64,000 nucleotides of DNA from Caballeronia sp. SEWSISQ10-4 2 (lineage in GTDB: Bacteria > Pseudomonadota > Gammaproteobacteria > Burkholderiales > Burkholderiaceae): positions 1-64,000 of the forward strand of contig NZ_JALPRJ010000020.1 in the NCBI RefSeq assembly GCF_030464885.1, given 5' to 3'. A program made the translations under genes and the position numbers. Shown piece by piece: positions 42,697 to 52,276 of this stretch (position 1 is the first letter of the stretch; every line of letters begins with the position of its first letter). The notes beneath the pieces were generated by a model that was given only the letters and a program-made list of their open reading frames with translations, did not search any database and had not been told where the DNA came from.

Positions 42697-43701
42697 TCAC
42701 GCGGACTGGATGATCGATGCAAACGACGCATCCCAGAACGGGGCGACGTTCGCGGGGCCGTCCAGCACACCGATATGCGCGAACACGTCTGCAACTTCCT
42801 GATGTCTGGCAATCACATCGGGCCTTACGTTCAGTAGCTCAAAATCATCGCTGCGTCGATTGAACATGGCAACCAGATCGTCGACCGGTACGCGCGTTTC
42901 GGCGCTTTGTACACGTGCATAGTCAATGAAGTGCGGATTTGCCCACGCATACGCACGCCGCAGCCGCACGAGCAGGTCACTGATCGCGGCACGGCGCCGC
43001 GCATCGTCCAGCGCGCGCGGATTCGCGTAGATTGGGAAATTGCCCGACAGATACCCCTCTCCTGTTGCCAACTCGCGTGCACCATAGCGGTTGCGTGCAA
43101 GTTGGCCGTTATAGCCGTATATCGCCCATGCGTCGATGTCCCCGCCGGCGAACGCGGATAGCCCGTCCGCCGGTGCGAGGTTGATCGCGCGGATGTCATC
43201 GAACGACAAGCCCGCTTCCGTCAACTGCCGGTATAGGAAGTAGTGCGACGTGGTCCCGCGCACATACCCGACGCGTTGTCCTTTCAGTTCGGCGATGCGC
43301 CGGATAGGAGTGTCCTTGCGAGCAAGCGTCACCTGATTGTTCAGATCTTCGCGGGTACGCGCAATGAACTTCACGTTTGCTTTCTGGCGTGCGGCGAATA
43401 CCGCGGGAATCTCACTGCCAGAACCGATATCGAGCGCATCTGCGTTGATTGCCTCGATATGTAGCAGGCCATTGTTCAACTCGTGCCACTCTATTCGGTA
43501 TGGTGTGTCTGCAAGCCCGGACGCGGTGAGCAGCGGCGTCCAGCCGCCCTTATAGGTGGCGACGCGTAATGTGACGCCAGCAAGCACCTCAGCATTCGCC
43601 GGTGCGGGGGACGCGAACGCAAGGCAAGGCGCAAGCGGGGTTGCCGCCAGCGCTACGCCGAGCCTAAGCAAACGGCGGCGGGATGCCGACAGTGTGGACA
43701 T
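42697..43701 (-). CDS. ABC-type substrate-binding protein, SsuA/TauA-like
   Basis: A 334-residue periplasmic binding protein. The N-terminus SASRRRLLRLGVALAATPLA resembles a Tat or Sec signal with twin arginines. The mature part has the NMT1/SsuA pattern: LDIGSGSEIPAVFAARQKAN, ELKGQRVGYVRGTTSHYFL and LAPADGLSAFAGGDIDAWAI. Relatives bind aliphatic sulfonates, taurine or nitrate-like anions. No permease or ATPase gene is adjacent; the IS5 element sits immediately downstream and may have replaced them. Confidence 0.88.
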   Translation of the reverse strand: MSTLSASRRRLLRLGVALAATPLAPCLAFASPAPANAEVLAGVTLRVATYKGGWTPLLTASGLADTPYRIEWHELNNGLLHIEAINADALDIGSGSEIPAVFAARQKANVKFIARTREDLNNQVTLARKDTPIRRIAELKGQRVGYVRGTTSHYFLYRQLTEAGLSFDDIRAINLAPADGLSAFAGGDIDAWAIYGYNGQLARNRYGARELATGEGYLSGNFPIYANPRALDDARRRAAISDLLVRLRRAYAWANPHFIDYARVQSAETRVPVDDLVAMFNRRSDDFELLNVRPDVIARHQEVADVFAHIGVLDGPANVAPFWDASFASIIQSA

Positions 43702-44127
43702 TGAAGGTTTCCTCCGGAAAAGGCCGTCGGCGCGAGATCTGCTGTCCTCGGCGATAGGCGGGCCATTATAAGAGGCGTCGCTCGCGCAAGGCCAATATCG
43801 AATTGGAAGATCTATATCGGTTTAGGTATGAATTGCATACGTTGAAGGAACGAGCTGCCCGTTGCATCGCTTGCAGTCAAAAGTAAACGGCCCTTGCGTC
43901 ATCTCCATTGTGAAGAGTGAGGCGGTGATGACGTTTGCAGACGAGGTCTCAGGCACGCAAACAGCACTGCGGCCGCCCAATCGCCGAACATAATGCCTGC
44001 AGTTCTTCAGTGCCTTCGGAGGGAAGCTGCGCGATCTGTTGCCGGGGAATGACTCAAATATCGTCGCCGCCAATAGAGCAGAAAGCAAGCGCGAATTTAC
44101 GCGCCACCAAGCGTTGCGCTCTGCAGT
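43702..44127. other. Intergenic region without recognisable gene
   Basis: About 425 bp upstream of the binding-protein gene and downstream of the porin gene (both on the minus strand). No supportable coding region or strong terminator was seen; a promoter for the binding-protein gene should lie at its right-hand side near 43710-43800. Confidence 0.45.
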
Positions 44128-45357
44128 TCAAAAGAAATGCATGATGCCAAACCGCAAAATAAATTGTCGCGCGCTGTCCGATGGCGTCACCGTAAGGATG
44201 GACGCAACCGCAGACTGTCGTGTGGAGTCGGTGCCGCCCGCCATCACGTACGTACCAAGGCAATAGATGTCCGTCCGTTTCGAAAGCAGATAGTGGAGAG
44301 CCGCGTTGAATTGGTTGTAGTGTGCAGGCGCTTTGCCATCGATTGCGCCGCCCGTCAGAAAGTCATATGCGCCCGTTAACACAACCGCCGGCGTCACGAG
44401 ATAGCGGACGTATGCGGCGTAGCTATTGAACACCGCATTGCCACTGTATCCAAACGGGTTGGTCAATGAAAGCGTCCCGGACGCTGGATCGCCAAGGGAG
44501 CCAAATTTGATATTTGAGTAGTTCACGCCTACAGAAAACGTACTGGTTCCATACTGACCGCCTGCCGCAATCACCTGATAGGTGCTCGCCGACGCAAAAC
44601 CACCATATACAGGATTACCCTGAACCCCGGCGGTGGCACCAAGGTTATTCGCCGTTGGTGAGCTGAGCTGGTTGTCGCCGAAGAATGACTGATTTGGATC
44701 GCGAACCTTGAGGTACGCGGCTGCGACCTTGGCTGGTCCGTTCGCGAATGACGCGCCGAACGAATAGATGCTGTTTCGCGATACCGAGCCTGCCACTCCA
44801 CCGAAGCTGTACATGCCGCTTACAACGAGACCATGGAATGACGCGCTCGTGAATTTCACCGCATTGTTGGTGCGGTAGGTGTCCGCGAAGTTGTCGATAT
44901 CGTTGCCGTGCGCTGTAAAAGTTCCACCGCCTCCCGCGGCCGCAGCGCTCAATGGGCGAAGAAAATCGACGACGGAATCATACTGCCGGCCAAGCGTCAA
45001 GGTTCCAAACGGTGCACTGAGGCCCACGAACGACTGCCGCCCGAAAAACGTACCGCCTTCCTGCAGCTTGCCCGTGCCGATGTCGAAGCCGGTTTCCAGT
45101 GTGAAGATCGCCTTGTATCCTTGACCGAGATCCTCGGTTCCGCGCAGCCCCAACTGGTTGCCCGCCATCACGGTACTGCTCGTGGTGTACTGCGCCCGTC
45201 CCACGCGGTGACCCGATGCATTTATCGATTGCGCGTCGCTGATGTAGTTGATGCCCTGATCAATGATCCCGTAAATGGTGACCGAAGATTGCGCGACGGC
45301 ACCTGTGGATGCAAGGAGGCCAGGCACAATTGCGATAAATAGAGCGCTCGTCTTCAT
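44128..45357 (-). CDS. Gram-negative trimeric porin (Burkholderia type)
   Basis: A 409-residue outer-membrane beta-barrel with a signal peptide (cleavage after AVA near residue 22). It begins QSSVTIYGIIDQGINYI, has the porin blocks NQLGLRGTEDLGQGYKAIFT and GRQSFVGLSAPFGTLTLGRQ, and ends with the terminal Phe (RFGIMHFF) required for barrel assembly. It probably serves entry of substrates for the adjacent acyl-CoA island, though the 175-bp gap may include its own promoter. It is a general diffusion porin by family. Confidence 0.93.
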   Translation of the reverse strand: MKTSALFIAIVPGLLASTGAVAQSSVTIYGIIDQGINYISDAQSINASGHRVGRAQYTTSSTVMAGNQLGLRGTEDLGQGYKAIFTLETGFDIGTGKLQEGGTFFGRQSFVGLSAPFGTLTLGRQYDSVVDFLRPLSAAAAGGGGTFTAHGNDIDNFADTYRTNNAVKFTSASFHGLVVSGMYSFGGVAGSVSRNSIYSFGASFANGPAKVAAAYLKVRDPNQSFFGDNQLSSPTANNLGATAGVQGNPVYGGFASASTYQVIAAGGQYGTSTFSVGVNYSNIKFGSLGDPASGTLSLTNPFGYSGNAVFNSYAAYVRYLVTPAVVLTGAYDFLTGGAIDGKAPAHYNQFNAALHYLLSKRTDIYCLGTYVMAGGTDSTRQSAVASILTVTPSDSARQFILRFGIMHFF

Positions 45358-45532
45358 TTATTCACTCCTGTTTTTGTTTCTTGCAGACGTGGCAGCAGGC
45401 GGGCCGCCATCGCGTACAGTCTGACGGCAGAGCCTTAAGCCTGTAGAGCCAATTGCGCAGAGAAACTATGTCTGATTTTATATAAGTAATACTAATTATT
45501 ATGAAATTAGCTACTCCCGATGAGAGTGGTAT

Positions 45533-47266
45533 TTATCCCGGGTCGGCTCCTTCCGGCTTGGGCGGGGAGTGGACAGACCCATATCGCTCATTGTCGGGTT
45601 CGAGAGACGGGAATGCCGGCTCCGCTTCGAGATCGGTGCCCCTCGTTTCTGGCAGCAGGAAAATGCCAACGATAAACGTGAGCGCGATGATACTGACCGG
45701 ATACCACAGGCCCGCATAGATGTCGCCGCTAGCAGCGACAATCGCAAACGCGGTGGCGGGCAGAAAGCCGCCAAACCATCCGTTGCCGATGTTGTACGGC
45801 AGCGAGACAGCCGTGTAGCGGATGCGGGTTGGAAACATTTCCGCGAGGACGGCCGCGACGGGGCCGTACGTCGCGGTGATGAGCAAACCGAGACAGATCA
45901 GGATGAGCAGCGTCATGACCCAGTTGATTTGTGCTGGATCGGCGCGGCGCGGGTACCCGGCTTTGGACAGTGCGTCGGTCAACGCGGCCGTAAAGCGTCC
46001 TTCCTCTTCTTTTGCCCGTGGGCCAGTTGCCACATAGGCTGGGACGCTATCGGCTCCAACACGAATTAACGCAGTCGACGAATCACTGGTCGCAACATTT
46101 CGGTAGCTCAGACCGGCTTTCGCAAGCGCCTGTTTAGCGATGTCGCAGGAGCTCGTAAAACGGGCCGTACCGGTCGGATTGAACTGGAAGGAGCAATCGG
46201 CCGGGTTGGCGACGACTTCAATCGGAGATTGGTCGAGCGCATGCTCCAATGCGGGATTGACGTAGTGCGTGAGTCCCTTGAACAGAGGGAAATAGGCGAA
46301 CGCCGCAATCAGCAAGCCGACCATGATCAGGGGCTTGCGGCCGACTCGATCTGAAAGTGCGCCGAATATGATGAAGAACGGTGTACATGCGATCAATGCG
46401 ATACCAATCAGCATGTTCGCCGTCATGATGTCGACTTTAAGGGTCTGGGTTAGAAAGAAGAGCGCATAGAATTGCCCTGTATAAAGGACGACCGCTTGCC
46501 CGGCGACAAGTCCGAACAATGCAATCAAGGAAAGCCGCAAATTGCGCCATTGACCGAACGCCTCTTTCAGCGGTGCCCTGGAGCCTTTGTTTTGTTCCTG
46601 CATGCGGCTGAACACGGGCGATTCGTGGAGCTTCAACCGGATCCATACGGAGGCTGCAAGCAGGACGGCGGATAAGAGGAATGGCACGCGCCAACCCCAG
46701 GCGGAAAAGGCGTCGTCACCTACGATGTACCGCACGCCAAGAATAACCACCAGTGAGAGCAACAGGCTGAGGGTCGCGGGCGTTTGTATCCACGCGGTCC
46801 ATGCTCCGCGCTTGGCAGCGGGAGCGTGTTCGGCGACATAGGTCGCCGCGCCGCTGTATTCCCCACCTAGCGACAGGCCCTGCAGCAGTCTAAGAGCAAT
46901 GAAGATGACTGGGGCAGCAATGCCGATTTGATTGAAGCCCGGCAGCAGGCCAATGAGAAACGTGGAGATCCCCATCACTGAAATGGTGAACAGAAACGTG
47001 TATTTGCGTCCGATCTTGTCGCCGATGCGGCCGAATACGATTGACCCGAACGGCCGCACGGCGAAGCCTGCGGCGAAACTGAGAAGCGTGAATACAAACG
47101 CCGCGCCGGGATTGACACCCGAGAAGAACTGCTTGCTGATGATCACCGCGAGAGAGCCGGCCAGATAAAAATCGTAGGCCTCGAAGACCGCGCCGAGAGA
47201 CGACGCAATAAGAACACGCCTGTCGTCGCGCGACATGCGCGCGCCCCGGCCATCGTTGTTAGCCAT
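45533..47266 (-). CDS. MHS-family MFS transporter
   Basis: A 577-residue metabolite:H+ symporter of the ShiA/KgtP/ProP group, with N-terminal ASSLGAVFEAYDFYLAGSLA, motif A FGRIGDKIGRKYTFL and the GLSLGGEYSGAATYVAEHAP signature. It is longer than most MHS proteins because of an insert of about 110 residues between helices (around 330-440). That insert contains Cys residues (NPADCSFQF, SSCDIAK) and is probably an extracytoplasmic domain. It likely imports the acid metabolised by the CoA-ligase cluster. ATG 47266 was chosen over an open upstream frame by family alignment and GGAGACAGG just before it. Confidence 0.87.
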   Translation of the reverse strand: MANNDGRGARMSRDDRRVLIASSLGAVFEAYDFYLAGSLAVIISKQFFSGVNPGAAFVFTLLSFAAGFAVRPFGSIVFGRIGDKIGRKYTFLFTISVMGISTFLIGLLPGFNQIGIAAPVIFIALRLLQGLSLGGEYSGAATYVAEHAPAAKRGAWTAWIQTPATLSLLLSLVVILGVRYIVGDDAFSAWGWRVPFLLSAVLLAASVWIRLKLHESPVFSRMQEQNKGSRAPLKEAFGQWRNLRLSLIALFGLVAGQAVVLYTGQFYALFFLTQTLKVDIMTANMLIGIALIACTPFFIIFGALSDRVGRKPLIMVGLLIAAFAYFPLFKGLTHYVNPALEHALDQSPIEVVANPADCSFQFNPTGTARFTSSCDIAKQALAKAGLSYRNVATSDSSTALIRVGADSVPAYVATGPRAKEEEGRFTAALTDALSKAGYPRRADPAQINWVMTLLILICLGLLITATYGPVAAVLAEMFPTRIRYTAVSLPYNIGNGWFGGFLPATAFAIVAASGDIYAGLWYPVSIIALTFIVGIFLLPETRGTDLEAEPAFPSLEPDNERYGSVHSPPKPEGADPG

Positions 47267-47342
47267 TCCTGTCTCCTTCCGTCTGCCGCGTCGGGCAGCC
47301 TTGTTATTCAACGGTACATGCGCGCAGGCGCGACGTGGTACG

Positions 47343-48581
47343 TCATGTCTTTTTGCGTCTTTGTTTCGGTGCAACGCCTGACGCGATGAGCGCATCGGTG
47401 GCGTCGCGGTCATAGCCGGCTTCGCGCAGCACCGATTCAGTATCGGCAGCAAAATCCGGAGGGGCTTTACGCACCGAACCAGGGGTACGCGAAAGCTTGA
47501 CCGGTATGCCGACGCCCTTGTAGCCGGCGAGCTCGACAACCATCTCGCGGGCCAACGTGTGGGGATGTTGCAGCACGTCTGCAACCGAGTTGATTTGCGA
47601 TGCAGATACGCCTGCATTCGTCAGCCTGCGGCACAGATCGATCGCGTCGATGTCACGTAACGCAGGTTCGATCTCCGAGCGCAACGCGACCCGGTTCTCG
47701 ACGCGGGCACGGTTGGTGTTAAAGCGCGGATCGCTGACAAGATCCGCGCGTTCGATCACATTGCAAAATCGCTGGAACTGGCCGTCGTTGACGACGCCAA
47801 TAAAGACATCGCCGTGTGCTGCGGCAAACGTGTCGTAAGGAGATATGTTGGGGTGCGCGTTGCCGGTGAGGACTGGTGCGTTGCCAGACGCGAACCAGTT
47901 CGCCGGATGCGGATGCAGCAGGCTCAGCGCAGTCTCGAATAGGGACGTGTCGACCAGTTGTCCCATGCCTGAGCATGCTCTTTCCGCCACTGCCAGCAGT
48001 ATTCCGATCACCGACGACAAGCCTACCGCGGTATCCACAATCGGGATTCCAATTCTGGTGGGCCCCGATTCGCGATGACCGTTGATACTCATCAATCCGC
48101 AGAACGCCTGGAGCACGGCATCGTAGCCGGGCATCGACGAAAGTGGCCCGTTGTCGCCGAAGCCAGAAATGCGGCAATAGATAAGCCGCGGAAACTGCTT
48201 CTGCATGACGTCGGCATAGTCCAGCCCCCATTTCTTCATCGTCCCGGGGAGAAAGTTTTCCACCAGTACGTCAGCGTCGGCGAGCAGTTTCAACAACACA
48301 TCGCGGCCCGCCGGATGCGAAAGATCGAGTGAGATCGCGCGTTTGTTTCGGTTCAAGCCTTCGAAATAGGCTGCGCTCTCCCTCACGAAGGGCGGGCCCA
48401 ACTCGCGTGTCTCGTCTCCCTGCGGCGGTTCGATCTTGGTGACGTCTGCACCATGATCGGCAAGAATCTGGGCAGCGAAAGGGCCTGCGAGTACTCTCGA
48501 CAGATCGAGAACCTTTAAACCGTGCAAGGCGCCGCGCGCTGTTTTCCCGTCGTTAAGCGGATCCCCTGGTGCTTCGGCCAT
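47343..48581 (-). CDS. Family III CoA-transferase (CaiB/BaiF)
   Basis: A 412-residue acyl-CoA:carboxylate CoA-transferase. It contains the N-terminal VLDLSRVLAGPFAAQILADH, the acyl-CoA region VENFLPGTMKKWGLDYADV, and IGIPIVDTAVGLSSV where Asp183 aligns with the catalytic Asp of formyl-CoA transferase. It activates a carboxylic acid by transfer of CoA from another thioester. It is in a run of minus-strand genes with MaoC and acyl-CoA synthetase genes, probably one operon. ATG 48581 was chosen because it begins the family-like region; the open frame extends further. Confidence 0.92.
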   Translation of the reverse strand: MAEAPGDPLNDGKTARGALHGLKVLDLSRVLAGPFAAQILADHGADVTKIEPPQGDETRELGPPFVRESAAYFEGLNRNKRAISLDLSHPAGRDVLLKLLADADVLVENFLPGTMKKWGLDYADVMQKQFPRLIYCRISGFGDNGPLSSMPGYDAVLQAFCGLMSINGHRESGPTRIGIPIVDTAVGLSSVIGILLAVAERACSGMGQLVDTSLFETALSLLHPHPANWFASGNAPVLTGNAHPNISPYDTFAAAHGDVFIGVVNDGQFQRFCNVIERADLVSDPRFNTNRARVENRVALRSEIEPALRDIDAIDLCRRLTNAGVSASQINSVADVLQHPHTLAREMVVELAGYKGVGIPVKLSRTPGSVRKAPPDFAADTESVLREAGYDRDATDALIASGVAPKQRRKKT

Positions 48582-48639
48582 TGGCGTCTCCTGATTGTGA
48601 TCGAATGGGCCGTTATACTCGGCCCTGGAATTCGACGGC

Positions 48640-49776
48640 CTAGCCGCGGCTAGGCAACTCGATGACGCCGCTTCCAAGCACGGAGAGCTCGTCGTCCTGA
48701 TTACGTGCTTCTTGCTCGATCTCGACCAGATGGCGGTCGTCCTCGACGAACTTGCGCTTGACCCGGCCCTTGATGAACAACATGTCACCGGCAGGATTGT
48801 GGCGTCGAATCTTGCACGTGGCGCGGCGCAAGAATCCGTCGTCGCCCATCCAGTTTGTCAGGTGGTGCGTCAACCACGAACAGCGTTCCGGACCGTAATC
48901 ATAGGCGCCTGGCGCGCCGACGCGTAGCGCAAAATCCTCTTCCCAATGCACGCGCTCGGGGCAATCCGGAATACCGAACCGGTTCTTGATGCCGACACCC
49001 GGATGCGCATCGATCAGTTGCCACGCAAGTTTGTTGGCACGGATGTACAGGCCGCCCCAGCCCTGGGCGTAGGCGATAAAGCCGGTTACCGTCATGGGTC
49101 CTTTGAACATCACGGGAAGCGCCTCGCCTTCGGCGACATCTTCCCAATAGCGTGTCTCCGCACCACGAACCTTCTCGTTCCGATAAAGTTCGTAGGATGC
49201 TGCAAGCTCTTCTTCTGTGTAGACGCGTGGCGGCCTTGATTTGACGTCGCTGTATTTTGTGCCGAGCTCTCGCGCATGATCGCGTTCCGTGCGGAAACAC
49301 CAGCTATCCGCATCGGCGACAAGGTCCCCGTGCTGGTTATAAAAGTCGACGTGATAGGTCTGCTGGATCGCACGACCGGCGAAGCGGGTGTCATGCTCGA
49401 CCAGGTCTTTCAGCTTCGCTTCAGTCCTGATCACGTCATTGCGTTTCACGGGCTTATGCCAGTTCCAGTCAGCACCTGACCACATTGCGTGAACACCTGG
49501 TAAGCCGCCGACGTATCCGGAAACGATCCGGCTCGTCGTGAACAGGAAACTGGGTAGCGCAATGATTCCGTCGTGACGGGTTCGTGCAGCATAGTCCGGG
49601 TCGCACCAAAGCGGATTGTCGTCACCAATGCCGTGTGCGTAGTGACGGATGTTGTCACGCGTAGCTTCGTAGCACCACGGCTCGGCCGTTGCTCCCACCT
49701 CCACACCGATTCGCCTGCTCAACTCTTCGAGACCACTTTCGGTGATCTTGGGGAACATTACCTGATCTTCGGCCAT
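48640..49776 (-). CDS. MaoC-like double hot-dog dehydratase/hydratase
   Basis: A 378-residue protein with two hot-dog folds: an N-terminal MaoC_dehydrat_N (FAS1_DH)-like half with HYAHGIGDDNPLWCDPDYAA and a C-terminal MaoC-like half with GFIAYAQGWGGLYIRANKLA and HLTNWMGDDGFLRRATCKIR. Such proteins hydrate enoyl-CoA thioesters with an Asp/His pair; HYAxGIGDxNPL is the hydratase motif. It lies 18 bp after the ligase gene, so it probably acts on the CoA ester made by that enzyme. Confidence 0.83.
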   Translation of the reverse strand: MAEDQVMFPKITESGLEELSRRIGVEVGATAEPWCYEATRDNIRHYAHGIGDDNPLWCDPDYAARTRHDGIIALPSFLFTTSRIVSGYVGGLPGVHAMWSGADWNWHKPVKRNDVIRTEAKLKDLVEHDTRFAGRAIQQTYHVDFYNQHGDLVADADSWCFRTERDHARELGTKYSDVKSRPPRVYTEEELAASYELYRNEKVRGAETRYWEDVAEGEALPVMFKGPMTVTGFIAYAQGWGGLYIRANKLAWQLIDAHPGVGIKNRFGIPDCPERVHWEEDFALRVGAPGAYDYGPERCSWLTHHLTNWMGDDGFLRRATCKIRRHNPAGDMLFIKGRVKRKFVEDDRHLVEIEQEARNQDDELSVLGSGVIELPSRG

Positions 49777-49794
49777 GCGTTTCTCCTGGTGGTA

Positions 49795-51354
49795 TTAATT
49801 GGGAATTTCCGAAGCGGCCCGCTCGCGGTCACGCAATGCTTTTCGATTGACCTTACCCGCGGGATTCTTTGGGAGTTCGCTCACATACGCGATTACCCGC
49901 GGATATTCATGCTGGCTTAAGCGATCTCGTACGGAGTCCTGAATTTCTTTCGTAAAAGCTTCATCGCCGGGGCGTTCTGCTACCACGAACGCTTTGACAA
50001 CCTGACCTCTTAGCGCATCGGCCACGCCGATGGCCGCGGTCTCGCGCACATCAGGATGCTTAAGAACTGCGTCCTCAATCTCCACCGCGCTGATGGTCCA
50101 GCCTGCGGAAATGATCACGTCGTCGGCGCGGCCGCGGTGATAAAAATAACCGTCCTCGTCGATCCGGCCAAGGTCCTTTGTCGGCACCCACTTGCTGCCG
50201 CGCCATACCGCCAACTCGCCTGTCACGTCGGGATCGCACGGGCGCGCTTCCACATCGTGGACTTCAACGAGCACGCCGGGAACCGCCTTGCCGAGCGAGC
50301 CGGCCTTCACCGGAAAATCAGATGCGCCCGGATAGCTGACCAGGATCACGCCAATCTCAGTCGTGCCGTACATGCTGCATACCGGGCGGCCAAAGGCCTC
50401 CTGCACGAACTCGGTCGTGTCGCTATCGATCGGCTCGCCCGTGAATGATAGCTTTTCGATTGCATAGGTATATCGATCCGCGGCACCGGAGTTCTTGATC
50501 ATCCGGTAGTGGGTCGCTGCAGCGGACATGTTGACGAAGCGATGTTCATGCAGCGCTCTCAGCAAGCGCTCCGCAGAGAATTTCCCGGCATAGGCACCGA
50601 TAGTGGCTCCAAGTGCGAGAGGCGCGAGTGTCCCGTGCCATAGTCCGTGCCCCCAAGCCGGCGACGAGGGGCAGAAGAAACGCTCGCCTGGCCGCACACC
50701 GGTCCCATACAGCGCCGCGCGCAGCACCATGACCAATGCCCTATGGGTGTGACGGACGGCGTCGGGCAATTCGCGTGTCGTGCCTGAGGTGTACTGAAAT
50801 ATCGACAGGTCGTCACTATGAGTTGCTGTCGAAAAATGCGGTGAATAAACTGTTAATTCATTCAGCCAGTCCACGTTGGCGATAACCGTCCTGACTTCGC
50901 CGACCGTTGCAGCCACAGATGCTTTCGTCTCGTTCGTGATGAGGATTTTCGGTTCGCAGTCCTTAATGCGAAGTAGAAGCCCATCGGGACCGAATAGCGT
51001 AAACAGCGGCACCGCAATCGCGCCCAGCTTCAGGACGCCGAATAAGGATGCGTAGAAAGCAAGAGAGGGTTCGAGCATGATGCCGATGCGGTCCCCCGCC
51101 CGTATCCCCTGTGCATGCAGGTAGTGGGCCACCCGCGAAGAGGTTTCCGATATTTCACGAAAGCTCAGAATCTCGTCGTGCCCATCAGCATGAGCGATGA
51201 TGACAGCGGTTCGATCCCCGTCTACGTGTCTGTCGATGCACTCGTGAGCGATGTTCAGAAGCGGGGGTTCTCCATCGACGAGCTCCCACAGTTTCTGTGC
51301 GCTAAAGTGCTTCTGGGCATCGGCATAAGACGTGTATGCCGTCAGTTTGGTCAT
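49795..51354 (-). CDS. AMP-dependent acyl-CoA synthetase
   Basis: A 519-residue ANL-superfamily ligase that converts a carboxylic acid to its CoA thioester via an acyl-adenylate. Motifs: P-loop-like YTSGTTRELPDAV (188-200, diverged from TSGTTGxPKG), SMYGTTEIGVILVSYPG, DDVIISAGWTISAVEIED and the catalytic lysine region PKNPAGKVNRKAL at the C-terminus. It resembles acetyl/medium-chain and benzoate-type CoA ligases; the acid is not identifiable. It is the first gene of the minus-strand operon and is divergent from iclR. Confidence 0.88.
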   Translation of the reverse strand: MTKLTAYTSYADAQKHFSAQKLWELVDGEPPLLNIAHECIDRHVDGDRTAVIIAHADGHDEILSFREISETSSRVAHYLHAQGIRAGDRIGIMLEPSLAFYASLFGVLKLGAIAVPLFTLFGPDGLLLRIKDCEPKILITNETKASVAATVGEVRTVIANVDWLNELTVYSPHFSTATHSDDLSIFQYTSGTTRELPDAVRHTHRALVMVLRAALYGTGVRPGERFFCPSSPAWGHGLWHGTLAPLALGATIGAYAGKFSAERLLRALHEHRFVNMSAAATHYRMIKNSGAADRYTYAIEKLSFTGEPIDSDTTEFVQEAFGRPVCSMYGTTEIGVILVSYPGASDFPVKAGSLGKAVPGVLVEVHDVEARPCDPDVTGELAVWRGSKWVPTKDLGRIDEDGYFYHRGRADDVIISAGWTISAVEIEDAVLKHPDVRETAAIGVADALRGQVVKAFVVAERPGDEAFTKEIQDSVRDRLSQHEYPRVIAYVSELPKNPAGKVNRKALRDRERAASEIPN

Positions 51355-51437
51355 CTTGATGTGTCTCCGCTTTTTTCTGAATCATCTTGTTGAACTCACT
51401 TTAGGCGTCACTTGTATTTTTGTCAAATAGCATATAT

Positions 51438-51455
51438 TTTTGTATATATACAAAA
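51438..51455. promoter_or_regulatory. 18-bp palindrome, likely IclR operator
   Basis: A perfect palindrome TTTTGTATATATACAAAA lies 9 bp before the iclR start codon and abuts its AAAGGAGG ribosome site. It sits in the divergent region to the acyl-CoA synthetase gene. IclR-family proteins bind such AT-rich dyads, so it is probably the site of autoregulation and control of the catabolic operon. Occupancy would also block the iclR transcription or ribosome site. Confidence 0.7.
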
Positions 51456-51464
51456 GGAGGCAAG

Positions 51465-52274
51465 ATGGTAGTCATCAGGAAGACAGCACAGAACGATGAG
51501 AAGAAGACAGTAGGCCCACGTGTGCGCCCTGTGCCGGCAGTCACGCGATCAATTGCGATCCTGCGGCTACTTGGCAACAGCGCGGCGCCGCTCGGTGTCA
51601 AGGCGATCGCCGACGAACTGCAACTGGTCCCGAGTACGTGTTTGCACATCCTGCGGGTATTGGTCGACGAGGAGCTCGTCAAGATCGACCCATCTACTAA
51701 GCGTTACTCAGTGGGTGCCGGCATGCTGTCGCTCGCACGAAGCGCACTGAAGAGCGGTGGTTTCAGCGATCTCGTGCAGCCCTACCTGGACGATCTGGCG
51801 TCGCGATATGGCGTCACCGCAATGGGCGTCGAGCCGAGCGGTCTTAAACACATGGTCGTGAAGGCGCTATCCGTGTCCGAATTACCGGTCAGTCTGCATG
51901 TGGAGCTGGGAAGCCGCTTTCCGGCCCTGATCAGCGCGACGGGACGGTGCGTAGCCGCATTCGGCGACTACACGCCTGCCGAACTGAAAAGCGGTTTCGA
52001 GTCGCTTCGATGGCAGAACCCGCCGACGTTCGATGCCTGGATGAAAGAAGTCGAAATTACCCGAACGCACGGTTATGGCATCGACGGGGGAAATTACATC
52101 GCTGGCGTAACCGTCGTCGGGGCGCCGGTGCTGGACTCGAAGCAACGGATGGTGTTTGGTCTTGCCGCGGTTGGACTGATGAGTCAGCTGAGCGCAACCC
52201 AGGTGAGCGCGCTTGCGAACGATCTCAGTAAAGCGTCGATCGAACTGGCGTCGACCGTCATATCGGTACGTTGA
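51465..52274 (+). CDS. IclR-family transcriptional regulator
   Basis: A 269-residue regulator with an N-terminal winged helix (about 30-85, RSIAILRLLGN, GVKAIADELQLVPSTCLHIL) and C-terminal IclR effector domain (LHVELGSRFPALISATGRCV, GYGIDGGNYIAGVTVVGAP). It is divergent from the acyl-CoA synthetase operon, so likely its pathway-specific regulator. ATG 51465 follows a strong AAAGGAGG site; the frame extends to 51420 through the palindrome. The thioesterase gene follows at 2 bp. Confidence 0.93.
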   Translation: MVVIRKTAQNDEKKTVGPRVRPVPAVTRSIAILRLLGNSAAPLGVKAIADELQLVPSTCLHILRVLVDEELVKIDPSTKRYSVGAGMLSLARSALKSGGFSDLVQPYLDDLASRYGVTAMGVEPSGLKHMVVKALSVSELPVSLHVELGSRFPALISATGRCVAAFGDYTPAELKSGFESLRWQNPPTFDAWMKEVEITRTHGYGIDGGNYIAGVTVVGAPVLDSKQRMVFGLAAVGLMSQLSATQVSALANDLSKASIELASTVISVR

Positions 52275-52276
52275 TC

